Of a stretch of DNA of 64,000 bases, positions 1 to 22,561 are shown one piece after another. The position numbers and the translations under genes were made by a program. The DNA is taken from positions 20,114,001-20,178,000 of the forward strand of contig NC_090793.1 in assembly GCF_040054535.1 (NCBI RefSeq), written 5' to 3'. The stretch's first letter is position 1; every line of letters begins with the position of its first letter. This DNA is from Antennarius striatus (taxonomy: Eukaryota > Chordata > Actinopteri > Lophiiformes > Antennariidae). Under the pieces are notes generated by a model. It was not told the DNA's origin and ran no database searches. It worked only from the letters and a program-made list of their open reading frames with translations.

Positions 1-640
1 TCAGCTGATCACCACCTGGTGGTGAGTTGCGTCTGTTGGTGGGGTACACCTCGGGATAGACCTGGTAAGCCCAAACAAGTAGTGTGGGTGAACGTCTGGA
101 GGAGGACTCTGTCCGCGAGGCCTTCAACTCACACCTTTGAAGGAGCTTCTCGTGCATCCCTGTGGAGGCTGGGGACATGGAACCTGATTGGTCTATGTTC
201 AAAGATTCGATTGCTGAAGCTGCAGCTGAGAGCTGTGGTCTCAAGGTCTTGGGTGCCTCAAGGGGCGGTAACCCTCGAACACCATGGTGGACCCCGGTGG
301 TCAGGGAAGCCGTCTGACTGAAGAAGGAGGCCTTCAGACGGCAACAAAGTTGTTCTGGAGGACTGTCCGACACCTCAGGAGGGGGAAACGGGGGCCCATC
401 CAAGCTGTGTACAGGAAGGACGGAACCCTGGTGACCTTGATTGAGGTTGTTGGTCAGTGGAACAGTTTGAGGAACTCCTGAATCCAACTACCCCAACTGA
501 CCTAAGTGAAGGAGTTTAAGTATCTTGGGGTCTTGTTCACGAGTGAGGGAACAACGGAACGCGAGATTGGATGGAGAATCGGGGCAGCAGTCGCTTTATC
601 GCACTGTTGCCAGTGGCTGAAACGGGCTTTCTCAGGCAGA
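1..640 (+). mobile_element. Non-LTR retrotransposon (LINE) fragment, reverse-transcriptase type
   Basis: Translation in shifting frames gives pieces typical of an abundant fish LINE ORF2: an opening DHHLVV-like piece, then SCGLKVLGASRGGNPRTPWW near 230-290, a FW.TVR.LRRGKRG piece near 350-400, and EFKYLGVLFTSEG near 508-546. The pieces are in the right order but collapsed by internal deletions, with most of the polymerase core missing between about 480 and 505. No intact ORF remains. The element is dead, and it lies just downstream of the factor H-like gene. The clade (Rex1-like or RTE-like) cannot be set by eye. Confidence 0.7.
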
Positions 641-785
641 TAGCTGGTGTCTGCCTTAGAGACAGGGGGAGAAATTGCTTATTCTGCTATGATCATCTAT
701 CAAACTATTAGTAATCCAATGATGGAGAGTTAATATTTATACACAACAGGTTTGGTCACAATGGAAAGGCTAAAGTGAAGTTGCG

Positions 786-3700
786 TTAAAGGAACTTACA
801 TTTGGTTAAAGACACCCTTCCGTTCTTGCAGATAACCTCGCTGCTGTAAAATCTCCAAATACAAGGGAGAAACGTTTGTACTCCCTCATGAAGGTATTGA
901 ACTCCAGACACTAAAAGGCTGACCTCAGGATATACAGCAGGATCCAGGGCACAGAAAGCCTCTGTGATTGAAAAAAAATGAGCATAAAGAAGTGTTTGAT
1001 TGTTAGACCAACATCTCTAAGCGACTCTTACGACTAGAAATGGCGGGAGACTTCTTAGTACCTTTGCAGATGGGCTGATGTGACCATTTACCATTGCTGA
1101 GACACCTCACAACGCCTGAATTATCTAGGGTGTAATATATAGTACACTGGTATTCCAAAAACATCTGATTCTCGTTCACAACGACAGCGTTTGGAACTGT
1201 TGGGTAGGCGCCACAGATGTTGACTGAAAGAGGAAACAGAACGGAATTACTGGTGATCGTATCTAACCACGTGTGGTGAGACTGCGTCGCTGTGAACTGA
1301 TTCCAACTGGTGTTTCAACCCAGATCCTCAGTGGATACACAATCAGCCTCATGGTGGGCCAACGAGGAAATAAATGACTGAGAAAAACGTACTTGTTGTG
1401 AATGTGGGATTACAGTTTCTGTCATTTGAGTCTTGACATCCTGGAAGAAAGAGCACAGACATTCCAATGCGTGTGTGCGTAAAAGGATTCTTAAATCAAC
1501 TTCATAACCACTATATTAATTTGTTCCTCGGACAATGATGATGATATGAATCGACCTCCAGCTGCTTGCGGTCTTCTGCTGCCTGATGTATCTCCACCAT
1601 GTCCAGTACCTGGTGTGGAACCTGACATAATCCAGATTACACATTAGTGAATACTTCAATACTCCACTATGCATCCCATTGTCCGTAGATGTAGTGGATC
1701 CACCACGTCCAGGACTTCCTGCTGATATATATGTACATATTAATAAACTACCTCCAGCTGCAGGTGGTGTTTTGCTGCTAATGGATGTAGTATGAACCCT
1801 GTCTGCTCCGCCCACAGGTGATCCACCATGCCCAGTTCCTGATTGAGTTCCTTTAGACAGTGTGAAGGCAGTATGAGATTCTAGACTACATACACCTTTT
1901 AATGGTTTAATGATTTACCTCTGCCTGCAGGTTGGGTTTCAGTGTTAGAGGAGGTGGGGTCGTCCACACCTTTTTGCACCACCGCAGAAACTTCCTGTTC
2001 AGTAACTGGTTCAGTAACGCCTACGCAGAAAAACATGAGGAAAGGAAATGGTAAACTTTGGAGAAACGGAAGCTCTACTCTAGTCCTAACCCCTATCCCC
2101 AATCCTCAAATCGTAAACCCCTAACCACTAATCCCTAACCCTGAGCCTACCAGGTCTTGGCTTAGCTATTGGAACAAAAAATATTTGTGAACTGAAATAA
2201 ATACCCTAACCCCCTGCTGCCATCTAAATCTTACCCATATCATTGAAAGACAATAGATGGGTGGTACTTACGGCATGTTGGGATGTCGACCCACACTCCA
2301 TAGATACACGTGGCGTTTTGTTGTTTGCGTACTCCATCCAGAGTGTATCTGTCCTGACACTCGTAGAGCACCGTCGAATCGGCAGCAAACACACTCTTGT
2401 ATCTCTGTTGAATGATGACGCCGTGATCGATTCGAGGCGGCTCGCCACAGGTGTTGCTTTTTCCTGCAAACAGAAGCACATCCGTCATCAGCAGACACAG
2501 ATGCTGATGATTCTACCAGGACGGTTAGGATGTAGGATCCCTGTTCCGTCACAGTCGGAACGTTGCAGAGTGTGAACAGTACGAAGACGTGTCACCATCG
2601 GTTTCATCCTGACTTACTGTTGCAGACCAGCACAAGCGACCATGTTCCATTCGCACATTTGGCCGTGACCTTCTGACCTTTGGTTTCATATCCTTCGTGG
2701 CATCTGATCCTAATTTTCTCTCCTTGTTCATACGAACCACTTGGATTCACTTGGTAATCTGCGTGGAGTATCTCAGGTGGAAAGCAGTTTGTTTTATCTA
2801 AAGAATGAAAAAACACAGGTTTATTAACCAGCACAAGCTACTAGCAAGAAAGCGAAAACCACATTTAATATTTTTAAATTGCAAAAAATTTATTAAAAAT
2901 AATATATTCACAAAATTAATCAAAAATATTATACTCACAATTAAAAACAGTTTGTGATTCAACTCTTCTGCTATACGGAGACAAGGATCAGTCCATTAAA
3001 ACTTTTCAGTTTGAATCCCCAACATTAGAGAGGAACTGGAGACGTAATAAACCTGTCACTGATATTTTCTGTGTCTGAAACCACTGATTCAAGTTTACTT
3101 GTTAGCATGAGGTCAAATTAAATAATATTTTAGTAAAATCTCATGAATTATCTGTCCATCGATTCCATGTTCCACCTCGTCGAACTAATGTAATTTTACG
3201 CCAAAATGCAACACACTTCCTGTCAGTGGCACCACAGACAGGAAGTGACATCATTCAGGAGTTTGAAGAAGAGAAGTTCAAACAATGGGGCGTTTTAATT
3301 TTATTTTTATGACATTTTTGGCAAACTTTCCTTTCAAAACCTCAGTTAAGCGGAACATCTCCACCACATCATGCAAAAGAAAAAGAAAAAAAATGCGGAA
3401 AACAATTTTATAGTTTAATTTTCAAATTATATTTGTATAACTCATGATTTATTCATGCAGTTTTAGACTAACTGTGGTGTTAGCTTTTAGCACATCCAGA
3501 ATTTCTGCCCTATTTTACATATTTCCACCTCAAAAAACAAAGAAAAGAAATAATAACATAAAAATCTATAAAATTTAAAAAAAAAAAAAATTAGAAAAAA
3601 TTAAGGGGCGGCAGTGGCTCAGTGGTAAAGCGGGCGGTAGAGCGGGTCGTCCTATGATTTAAGATCGGCGGTTCGATTCCCGCTCCCGTCCCCCCAAAAA

Positions 3701-4505
3701 TACCCGGAGGTGAGCTAACAGTGGGAGGTGTCAGCTCATCTCCGGAGCACTGCCGAGGCACCCTTGAGCAAGGTGCCGTCCCCTTTACAAAATTGCTCAT
3801 TTGAGGCGCACCAAGAAGGAGCTGCCTGCCACTCTACCTCCCCTGCATGCCTACAGGCCCCTTTGTGTGTGTGTGTGATACAGGGGCCTGTACTCACATG
3901 TATGCATGCGTTTGTAATCAGTAGCTAGAGTGTGCTTTCTTAATTTCCCTTCGGGGATCAAACCAGTATATAAAATTAAAAATTAAAAAAATTAATAACA
4001 AAACCATTGTCATAATTTGCTAAAAGTCTTTCAGAAAATGGTGCCTGAGCTTGAAAAATGTGTTATTGCAAGTTTTTACATGTTCTGCATGGTCTGAAAT
4101 TAAATAATTCCAAAGTTCAATCTGAACACTTTCCATGGAACGACCCACACACTGACGATTAACCCTTCATGTTTCCATCAGAGGCAGAAACTTACTGACA
4201 CACTGCGGTTTAGGAACCCACGTCCCGCTCTGGCATGTGCTCGTCTCCCACCAGCTGTCTGCTGCTGGTTTGAATCCCTCATCGCACGTATAACTGATCC
4301 TGCTGCCGGGGGCAAAATTCTGGTTTTCAGGGATGAAGAATCCACTGGTGAGGTCAGGAGCGTCACAACCCTGAGCTGCAGGGAGCGGAGAACCAGCGGT
4401 GAGAGGGAGAATGAACACCACAGAAGAAAAGCCGTTAAAGTTCTCACCGTGCAGTCGTCCTGGAAACCAAAGCAGCAGCAGAAATCCAACACGGACGGCA
4501 AGCAT
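786..4505 (-). CDS. Complement factor H-like secreted protein with five sushi (CCP) domains
   Basis: Eleven coding exons, all introns phase 1: 4448-4505, 4196-4375, 2618-2797, 2272-2463, 1919-2020, 1752-1850, 1668-1718, 1556-1609, 1393-1440, 1062-1223, 786-961. They total 1302 nt, giving 433 aa. Residues 1-19 form a signal peptide (MLAVRVGFLLLLWF). Sushi modules, each with four Cys and a Trp, are at about 20-79, 80-139, 140-203, 322-375 and 376-433. A Ser/Thr/Gly-rich linker (204-321) is made of five small exons. The last module (CALDP...LPCIW...CKNGR...TKC) resembles the C-terminal surface-binding module of teleost factor H-like proteins. No transmembrane helix is evident, so it is probably secreted and regulates C3b on host surfaces (inferred from the family). 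It is much shorter than 20-module factor H. The exon at 1668-1718 has a weak donor and is the least certain. CFH also lies near CDC73 in human. Confidence 0.8.
1556..1850 (-). repeat. Three related in-frame linker mini-exons of the factor H-like gene
   Basis: Exons 1752-1850 (99 nt), 1668-1718 (51 nt) and 1556-1609 (54 nt) are all phase 1-1 and multiples of three. They share a start coding GTGHGG or GSPGRGG. Two of them end with AAG followed by the same GGAG|GT donor context. The similarity implies tandem exon duplication inside the Ser/Thr-rich hinge. Confidence 0.6.
2084..2215. repeat. Degenerate CCCTAA-rich tract
   Basis: Repeated CCTAACCCC, CCCTAACC and similar words, interrupted by non-repeat sequence, lie in the intron between the exons at 2272-2463 and 1919-2020. 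They resemble a decayed interstitial telomere-like repeat, but the copies are too few and too imperfect for certainty. Confidence 0.4.
3605..3985 (+). mobile_element. tRNA-derived SINE in intron 2 of the factor H-like gene
   Basis: The head is tRNA-like, with an A-box-like TGGCTCAGTGG and a B-box GGTTCGATTCC. A unique body and a tail TTCCCTTCGGGGATCAAA (the LINE-like 3' end used by many fish SINEs) then run into A-rich sequence. A 10-bp candidate target-site duplication (AAAAAATTAA) sits at 3595-3604 and 3986-3995, though it is low complexity. The SINE lies antisense to the host gene. Confidence 0.8.
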
Positions 4506-4624
4506 GGTGCCGGGATGAGAAGCAGAGCAGGAAGAGTCGACTTCAGCCGGAGCACTGAACCACTGGTCGGGTTATTTCCCACAGCAGGTGACAAAGGTAG
4601 ACTTTACAAACACACAGACACACA

Positions 4625-4660
<36 letters not shown>

Positions 4661-5368
4661 TGGGAGTGGTGTGTGTGTGTGTGTGAGTGCGGAGGGGATC
4701 AATACTGTGATCTGGCCTCAGTTTAAATATGTGGAGTGTGTGTGTGTGTGTGTCACATGTTGTTGGGAAATAAAACAACATCCTGCAAAATTTCTTCATC
4801 ACAAAACAAAATGCGACCCATTGATTTATTTGCTTGAGAGCAGATTTCTGATTTTACGGGACGCTGTGTTCAAAGGTCGATGTGATGAAACCCCAAACAT
4901 TCTGAACCAGGAGAAAACAGCTCTGAATGTATTGGAAGAACCTTTAAATAGCATTTAAAGCTGAGCTTTGGGACTCAACGCCGCTGTAATTCACACCACA
5001 GATGAAGGAGATTTGTATTGATCTCTCCTTCCTTCACTGATTGATGAGGAAACCTCTTCACCTTGTTGATGCAATTTAATTTTTAGTGAATACTGGACAA
5101 GTGAAATAAATATGGGTGGAGTTAGGAGCAGTGGGCGGGGCTTAAACAGGTGATGCTTTAAGGAGAGGTGGGGCGAGGGTCAGCTGAGTAAGTTAGTAGC
5201 GGTGAAAGAAAGAAGCTGTGAGTCAATTCGAATTTTTTTAAATAGAAAAAAAAAGCACATCACTGTTTCCATGGAAACAAGCCCAGATCGTCTCGTCTCA
5301 CAGGATCAGACCGAACCGGGAGCTCATGAATAAAACAAGCAGGACAGGCAGGTTGTTTTCTATCAGGC
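4506..5368. other. Intergenic, factor H-like promoter side and cdc73 3' flank
   Basis: Contains a CA tract at about 4619-4657 and interrupted GT tracts at 4671-4685 and 4735-4753. No ORF with family likeness is seen. The factor H-like promoter should lie just above 4505, but no TATA box or clear element was found. Confidence 0.6.
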
Positions 5369-5374
5369 TTTATT
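5369..5374 (-). terminator. Candidate poly(A) signal of cdc73
   Basis: AATAAA on the minus strand, about 590 nt past the cdc73 stop codon at 5962-5964. It would give a 3' UTR of roughly 0.6 kb. Confidence 0.55.
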
Positions 5375-5961
5375 GTCTGTTTCCACATGATGACATAAAG
5401 ACGTATTTCCCATCATCTTCCTCCTTTCAGACGTCACTGTGAGAGGAAGAGGAGGAGCGAGGTCATTGCATGACCGGGACAGGTGCTGGCCGAACCGGAG
5501 CTCGGGATTGACTGATCAATTTGGTGATTGGAAGTCGTCGTCAATCCGAACCTACGTCCTCCTCTCTGCTGGACGAGCTTTGGCTCCGACGGGTTTTTAA
5601 TCATTTCTGTACATTCAGGACACCAACACCCGGAAATTAAAAAAAAAAAAAAAAAAAGACGTGTAGAGGAAGTCCAAGTGATCGGTTTGTGTAACAATTA
5701 TTGATATTTGCTGGAAAAAAACCCTCTTTCCCCTCTGACACCATCGTGTCGATGCTGCCTTTATATATAAATCAAATTTTGGTATTTTTAAACTACAGAG
5801 TAGAAAGTTGTGACGACGTGAAACTCCCCTCCGGCATCCAGAGCTGTGACTCCGGCGCGTTGCTTTTGGAGTCCTTGGGGATGTGGATAACGTCTGGCTT
5901 CTCCTGCTAAAACGGGGATGGAGTTGGACGCTGGGTCGACCAGAGGAGACGGGACGCGAGC

Positions 5962-17962
<12,001 letters not shown>

Positions 17963-17968
17963 TTTATT
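17963..17968 (-). terminator. Candidate poly(A) signal of ro60
   Basis: AATAAA on the minus strand, about 1.5 kb past the ro60 stop codon. The AT-rich stretch between (17970-19500) lacks ORFs of note and fits a long 3' UTR. Confidence 0.4.
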
Positions 17969-19502
17969 GAAGAGTTTCGATGCTACAAGAGTCAAGTTGA
18001 TCAAAGTAGACACGATAGACATGAGGGAAAACAAGTTAATCATGATGAAGCTACCATACAGCAGAACCCACACTCATGTCACACTATAAATGTAATAACG
18101 CTCATATTAAATATTTAGCTTTAGCACTTTGACATTATTAACATAGAAAATGACAGTGTTGGCTTGTATGGATAAAAACACACAATAGCATGTTCAGATG
18201 TGTGTTCCTTCATACAGAATGAATTGCATCAGGAGGGATGGTGAGTTTCTACTGAACGGTGTCAGTATTCACAGCAGCTGCTGTCGACTTCAACATTTGC
18301 ATTTCGCCAAGTGAATTGGTCCCCAATGCAAAAACACAGTGAGCAGGACGTTTATTCTTGGCTTGAAGAAATATATCGCAGTGCACATTTTATACAAAAG
18401 TATGTTCAGTTTTTCTTCCTCAGGGAAAGTAGCAATTCATGGTTAGTTTTTTTGCATAACAAAAATTCTTATATAAATATACAGAAACATGCTGGCAGAC
18501 TCAGTCTTGGTAAGCAGTTGTAAAATGGCAATGATCTGTCCTTCCTGGACAAAATAATACCATAAAATCCAAACTGTAATACATGAGCTTTTCAGTCCAA
18601 AACACTGACATTCCCATTTCATAAAGGAAAATCCCAAATATTCCTCGAAGTAGAAAATTTTCCAAAAAATTAATTTTTTGTTTAAGAGCACCAAGAGTTA
18701 TTTTTTCACACAAGTTTCAGATCAACAGTCGTACAAATGAACTCCTCAATAATTGCCTAAGGGGAAAACAGAATTTAACATAATTGATTATAAATTATGT
18801 GAAAACTGCATAACAGATGCCACCACCATTTTTTTAAATTAAAAAAATTAAATTAAAAATATTAAAAACTATTGGAAATTTATGTTGATGTGGTTAAAAC
18901 ACAAACATAAGTAATAACTGACTGAGGTCAAAGCAACACCAGGAAGGAATTCTAGGCATTGATATTGTTCTGAAGGATATTACCTAAAAAAAATCAAAGA
19001 ATTGGAAAATTCAGTTTTGGTTCTTTATTTCACTTACTTTTTCTTCCATTATATTTGCCAATCGTTTCTAGTATGAGGGATTAAACACACATCCTACCAT
19101 CACATCAAACCTGCTAATGCTAAATGATTCCGTTGCTACATAATAGGAACTTCACTGTATCCCATTAAACATACCAGTATTCAGACTTTTCCATGGTTCT
19201 TGTTCTTTAACCTTCTAGCATCTAGCTGTAATTGATTCAGTGTTGGATGTGTTATAATCTCTAATCTGTTCAAATCCATCGAACAGCCTGACACACTACA
19301 AACTGTTTACAACAAGATGTGCAATTGCATGTTTTTTTAAATCATCTTAACACATTTCAGAAAACAAAATGACATTGTAGTCTAGCCCGCTGGACACATT
19401 GTCAATCGAGTTGTGAGGTTTTTTTTTGAATATTAAATGTCTTCTACACGCTACGGGAGCCCGAGGGGTCCACTGTGTGCGTTCTTTTTTTGATCGACTT
19501 CA

Positions 19503-22500
19503 TCAGATGAGATCCTGGGCGAGGTTCTGAATGACGGTCAGAGCTCCGAGGTCAAACCCGCAGACGGTCAGGATGCCCCTGTCCTCCGTGTTCGCGATGG
19601 CGTTTCCGACGGAGGTCAGCCCGCACATCACCAGCTTGGACTCGGCTCCTGTTTTCTTTTTGAAGAAATAATCGTGTTAAACAAGAAAAAAAACACCTTC
19701 ATCACAAAGTTGATCCATCGCCCAGCAGACAGGCATCGACGCACCCGTCTGTGATTCTTCAGAGCCTCCGCCGGGCTGGCGGCGAACGCCCACAAGGGAT
19801 TGTTGGTGAGAATGACGAACACGTCTGTCTGCTTCGCGTTCTCGGAGGCCCACCTGATGGGGAGGGTGCAGTCAGTGGTCCCCCCTGGGATCTGGGGAAC
19901 GCAAACCACGTCTGGTTAACTGCAGCTACAGCTCAGCAACGTCCCTCGTCCTCCCAGTCAGCCTCATCCTGCCTCACCTTCACCAGTTCGGCCGTTACTT
20001 GAGCCAGAGTCATGTCGGCAGAGAGGGAGCACGGAACCAGGGCTCCTTCGGAGTATGCCAGCACGTCCACGTCGGCTTCCGTCCTCGCAAAAATCTGCAA
20101 TAAGCAACGAGCAATGATGTCAGAGACTGCAACATCCCGCGACACCCCTGAATTCAACATTCTCCCATGACCTACACATTTTTGTGCCTCTGGCTTCCTG
20201 AAAATGTTGCTTTTTGTTTTGTGATTATATCTCATTAGGTTTCAGAGATGTGTACATAAAAAGGTATGAGTGAAAATTTGACCTTGACCTATTTTTCAAG
20301 GTCAAGGTCATCATCTCATTTTCATCCCCTTCGCTGCCTGAGTCATGTGCTTTTGTTTCACCTTTCTATCTGCAACGGTTCTGAAGATATTTGGTGGACT
20401 ACCTAACGGACGAACACACAAACACTGACAATTACAATTATGCAGCTGTCCACAAACCGTCATCGTCTCACCATGGTAACGGCCGCCGCAGCGACGGCGG
20501 TGCTGATGGACGTTCCCGGTACGATGCTGCTCAGGGAGGTGCTCACGTCCGCGGCCACCACGAAGCGTTTGCCCACGGCCTCCACGTTCTGAAGACAGCA
20601 ATGGAAAAACTTCAGAAGTTTGTCCCCCCCCTCCCCAGATGGATCATCAGGAGCCGAAGCACCCACCGTAAAACTCTTGTAGAAAGCGGAGTCTATTGCT
20701 TTCAGGATGCTGCTGTCCGCTTCCCATTTGGTTTTCCCCTGATAGCCGTGGCCTCGTTTGTAGTTTTCAGAAGACAAGAGGAGGCTGAACGGGTGAATCT
20801 TCGCCTGACGGGTTCGACACAAACACTTGAAACCAGAAACTCAGGTGTAATTCTGCACACGGCCACAAGTACGGCTCCTACCTTCCTCAGCGTGGCCTCG
20901 CATTGGATTCGCTCACACACAGCTTGAGTTACCGGACTTCCTGGTTCTATTATTTTGTTTGCTGTCATCTTACCTAAGAATCTCAGTACTGAGTGCAGAG
21001 GCATTTCCTTCAATAGAGCCCTCCACACCTACAGGAAAACACACCTATGAGATTCAGGCAGGCTTGATGTTGGCTAGCCCTTGCAGAAGGTTTAAAAGCA
21101 GACCAAACCACTCACCTGTTTGGACTTGAGGTGGTCTGTTAGCAGCTGTTCCTTCTCCAGTTTGTGTTCCTCTATCAAATTGACGACCTCTGTTTCGTCA
21201 CAGCTGTGTTTGACCTTCTCCACCACTTCAAGATAGGACAAAACCTTGATGACCTCCTCCGAGTTCTCCTTTTCTGAGTACGCAGCCTGAACTTCTTTCC
21301 ATCCTTTCATGATATACTTGCAGACCAAAGCAGTTGCTGAAAAGTAAAAGGTGTGAGCCTTACAATACTACTTGACTTGGCATTCTGTCATCTAGGCCAC
21401 GACACAAAATAGAAAAATAGATTTTATTGATTCATCAGGACTGGTTTGTAAATTTAATGGGTTAAATTCTGATATGACAGAAACATAATCAATCCTTACA
21501 GCAGAGAATAAATGTGGAAAAAGTAAAGCTGGTAAAATCTTAATTTGGTTCTTTTTTTTTTAACTGTCACTCAGTTAATCAATTTACTCTTTTTTAAGCT
21601 GTATTTAGGAATGATATGTATATGTGATTAGTAAAAATTAATCTCTCTTTCTTATTATTGAGTTTTACTAAGTAGTCATAAATACTCTAAAATGACCATT
21701 ATGTAAGAAAAAAAAAGTACAAAGGTGATTAAAATATGACCAAAAAACTTCAACCCATACTGAGGCGATCTCTAACACTTCAACATGTAAAGACACTAAA
21801 CAGAATATTTAGAAATCAAAAGAAAACAGGGACTACAGTTAATATCTACGGTTTTCTATAAGATTTAAACACACTCATGGCTTCCAACAGTAATTTCCTG
21901 CAGGGCGAAGACGTTGTCATGTGAGGGGGGTGATGCTTTAACAGCTGATGTGGGTATTTTTAAACTCACCTTCGTTCGCCGGTTTGGTGTGAGACAGCCG
22001 GAGCAGATCCTGGTGCGACCATCCCTCTCTCTGTTTGCATCGAGTCACAGCTGCAGCCAGAGTCATGGCGTCCTGCTCCACGTACCAGTCAGACACGGCT
22101 TTCCTCAGGGCACGTCCCCAAATGCCGCACTTCATCCCCTCTTTCAGTTGCTTCTTATTCTGGATGAAGGAGAACAGGTGCGCCGGGTCCCGACAGACGT
22201 CCTTCAGGGCTTTGAACGCCGCCTGTCTGGTCTTCACCTCGCTGTGCTGGGAGCACAAGGCCAAAGCAAACAGGGCCGGGCTGGGACTGACGGCTCGTCC
22301 GTCCTGAGCGAACCTTTTGATCTCCTCCACCACCTCAGCGCCCCGACCCTCCTGCAGCAGGGAGAGCAGAGCTCCGGCGTTCTTGGTGCTGATGCGGCCC
22401 TCGTCTTTGGCAGTGTAGGCGTCCCCCTCGGAGCCGTAGCAGAGGAAGCGGCACAGCTTGGCCTTATCGCTGACATCCCACTGACCGGCGCCTCCTGTGG

Positions 22501-22543
22501 CGTTCAGGGTGTGGTTGCTCATAACAGTTGCCGACGGATCCAT
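19503..22543 (-). CDS. ro60: 60 kDa SS-A/Ro ribonucleoprotein (TROVE domain)
   Basis: Eight coding exons: 21970-22543, 21116-21336, 20882-21028, 20667-20804, 20472-20588, 19978-20094, 19745-19891, 19503-19655. They total 1614 nt, giving 537 aa (human 538). The last acceptor is read as TTCAAAAAG|AAAACAGG because only that keeps frame and matches human. The TROVE HEAT-repeat ring (about residues 1-360) includes [18 protein letters not shown] and [14 protein letters not shown]. The von Willebrand A-like domain follows (about 361-537) with a DVSTS MIDAS motif at 374-378. The protein binds Y RNAs and the ends of misfolded small RNAs. An acceptor just upstream of the ATG (near 22562) implies a spliced 5' UTR, with a CpG-rich first exon probably near 23220-23400. 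One MIDAS residue differs from human (see findings). Confidence 0.96.
20118..20440 (+). repeat. Interspersed repeat family R1, copy B (ro60 intron 5)
   Basis: Best-preserved copy of the R1 family, from near CAGAGACTGCAACATCCCGC to CACTGACAATTACAATTATG. Its centre holds TTGACCTTGACCT (20278-20290) and TCAAGGTCAAGGTCA (20296-20310), a near-perfect inverted pair. Confidence 0.8.
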
Positions 22544-22561
22544 TGTAACACCGTGGAGGTC

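Noticed and set aside
3606-3690. Possible true tRNA gene
   Set aside because: The A and B boxes belong to the head of a SINE with a body, tail and possible target-site duplication. The cloverleaf is not intact.
19628-19909. Alternative end of ro60 by reading through the exon 7 donor
   Set aside because: The read-through frame loses the conserved C-terminus, while splicing at 19745 to 19655 restores the human-like sequence.
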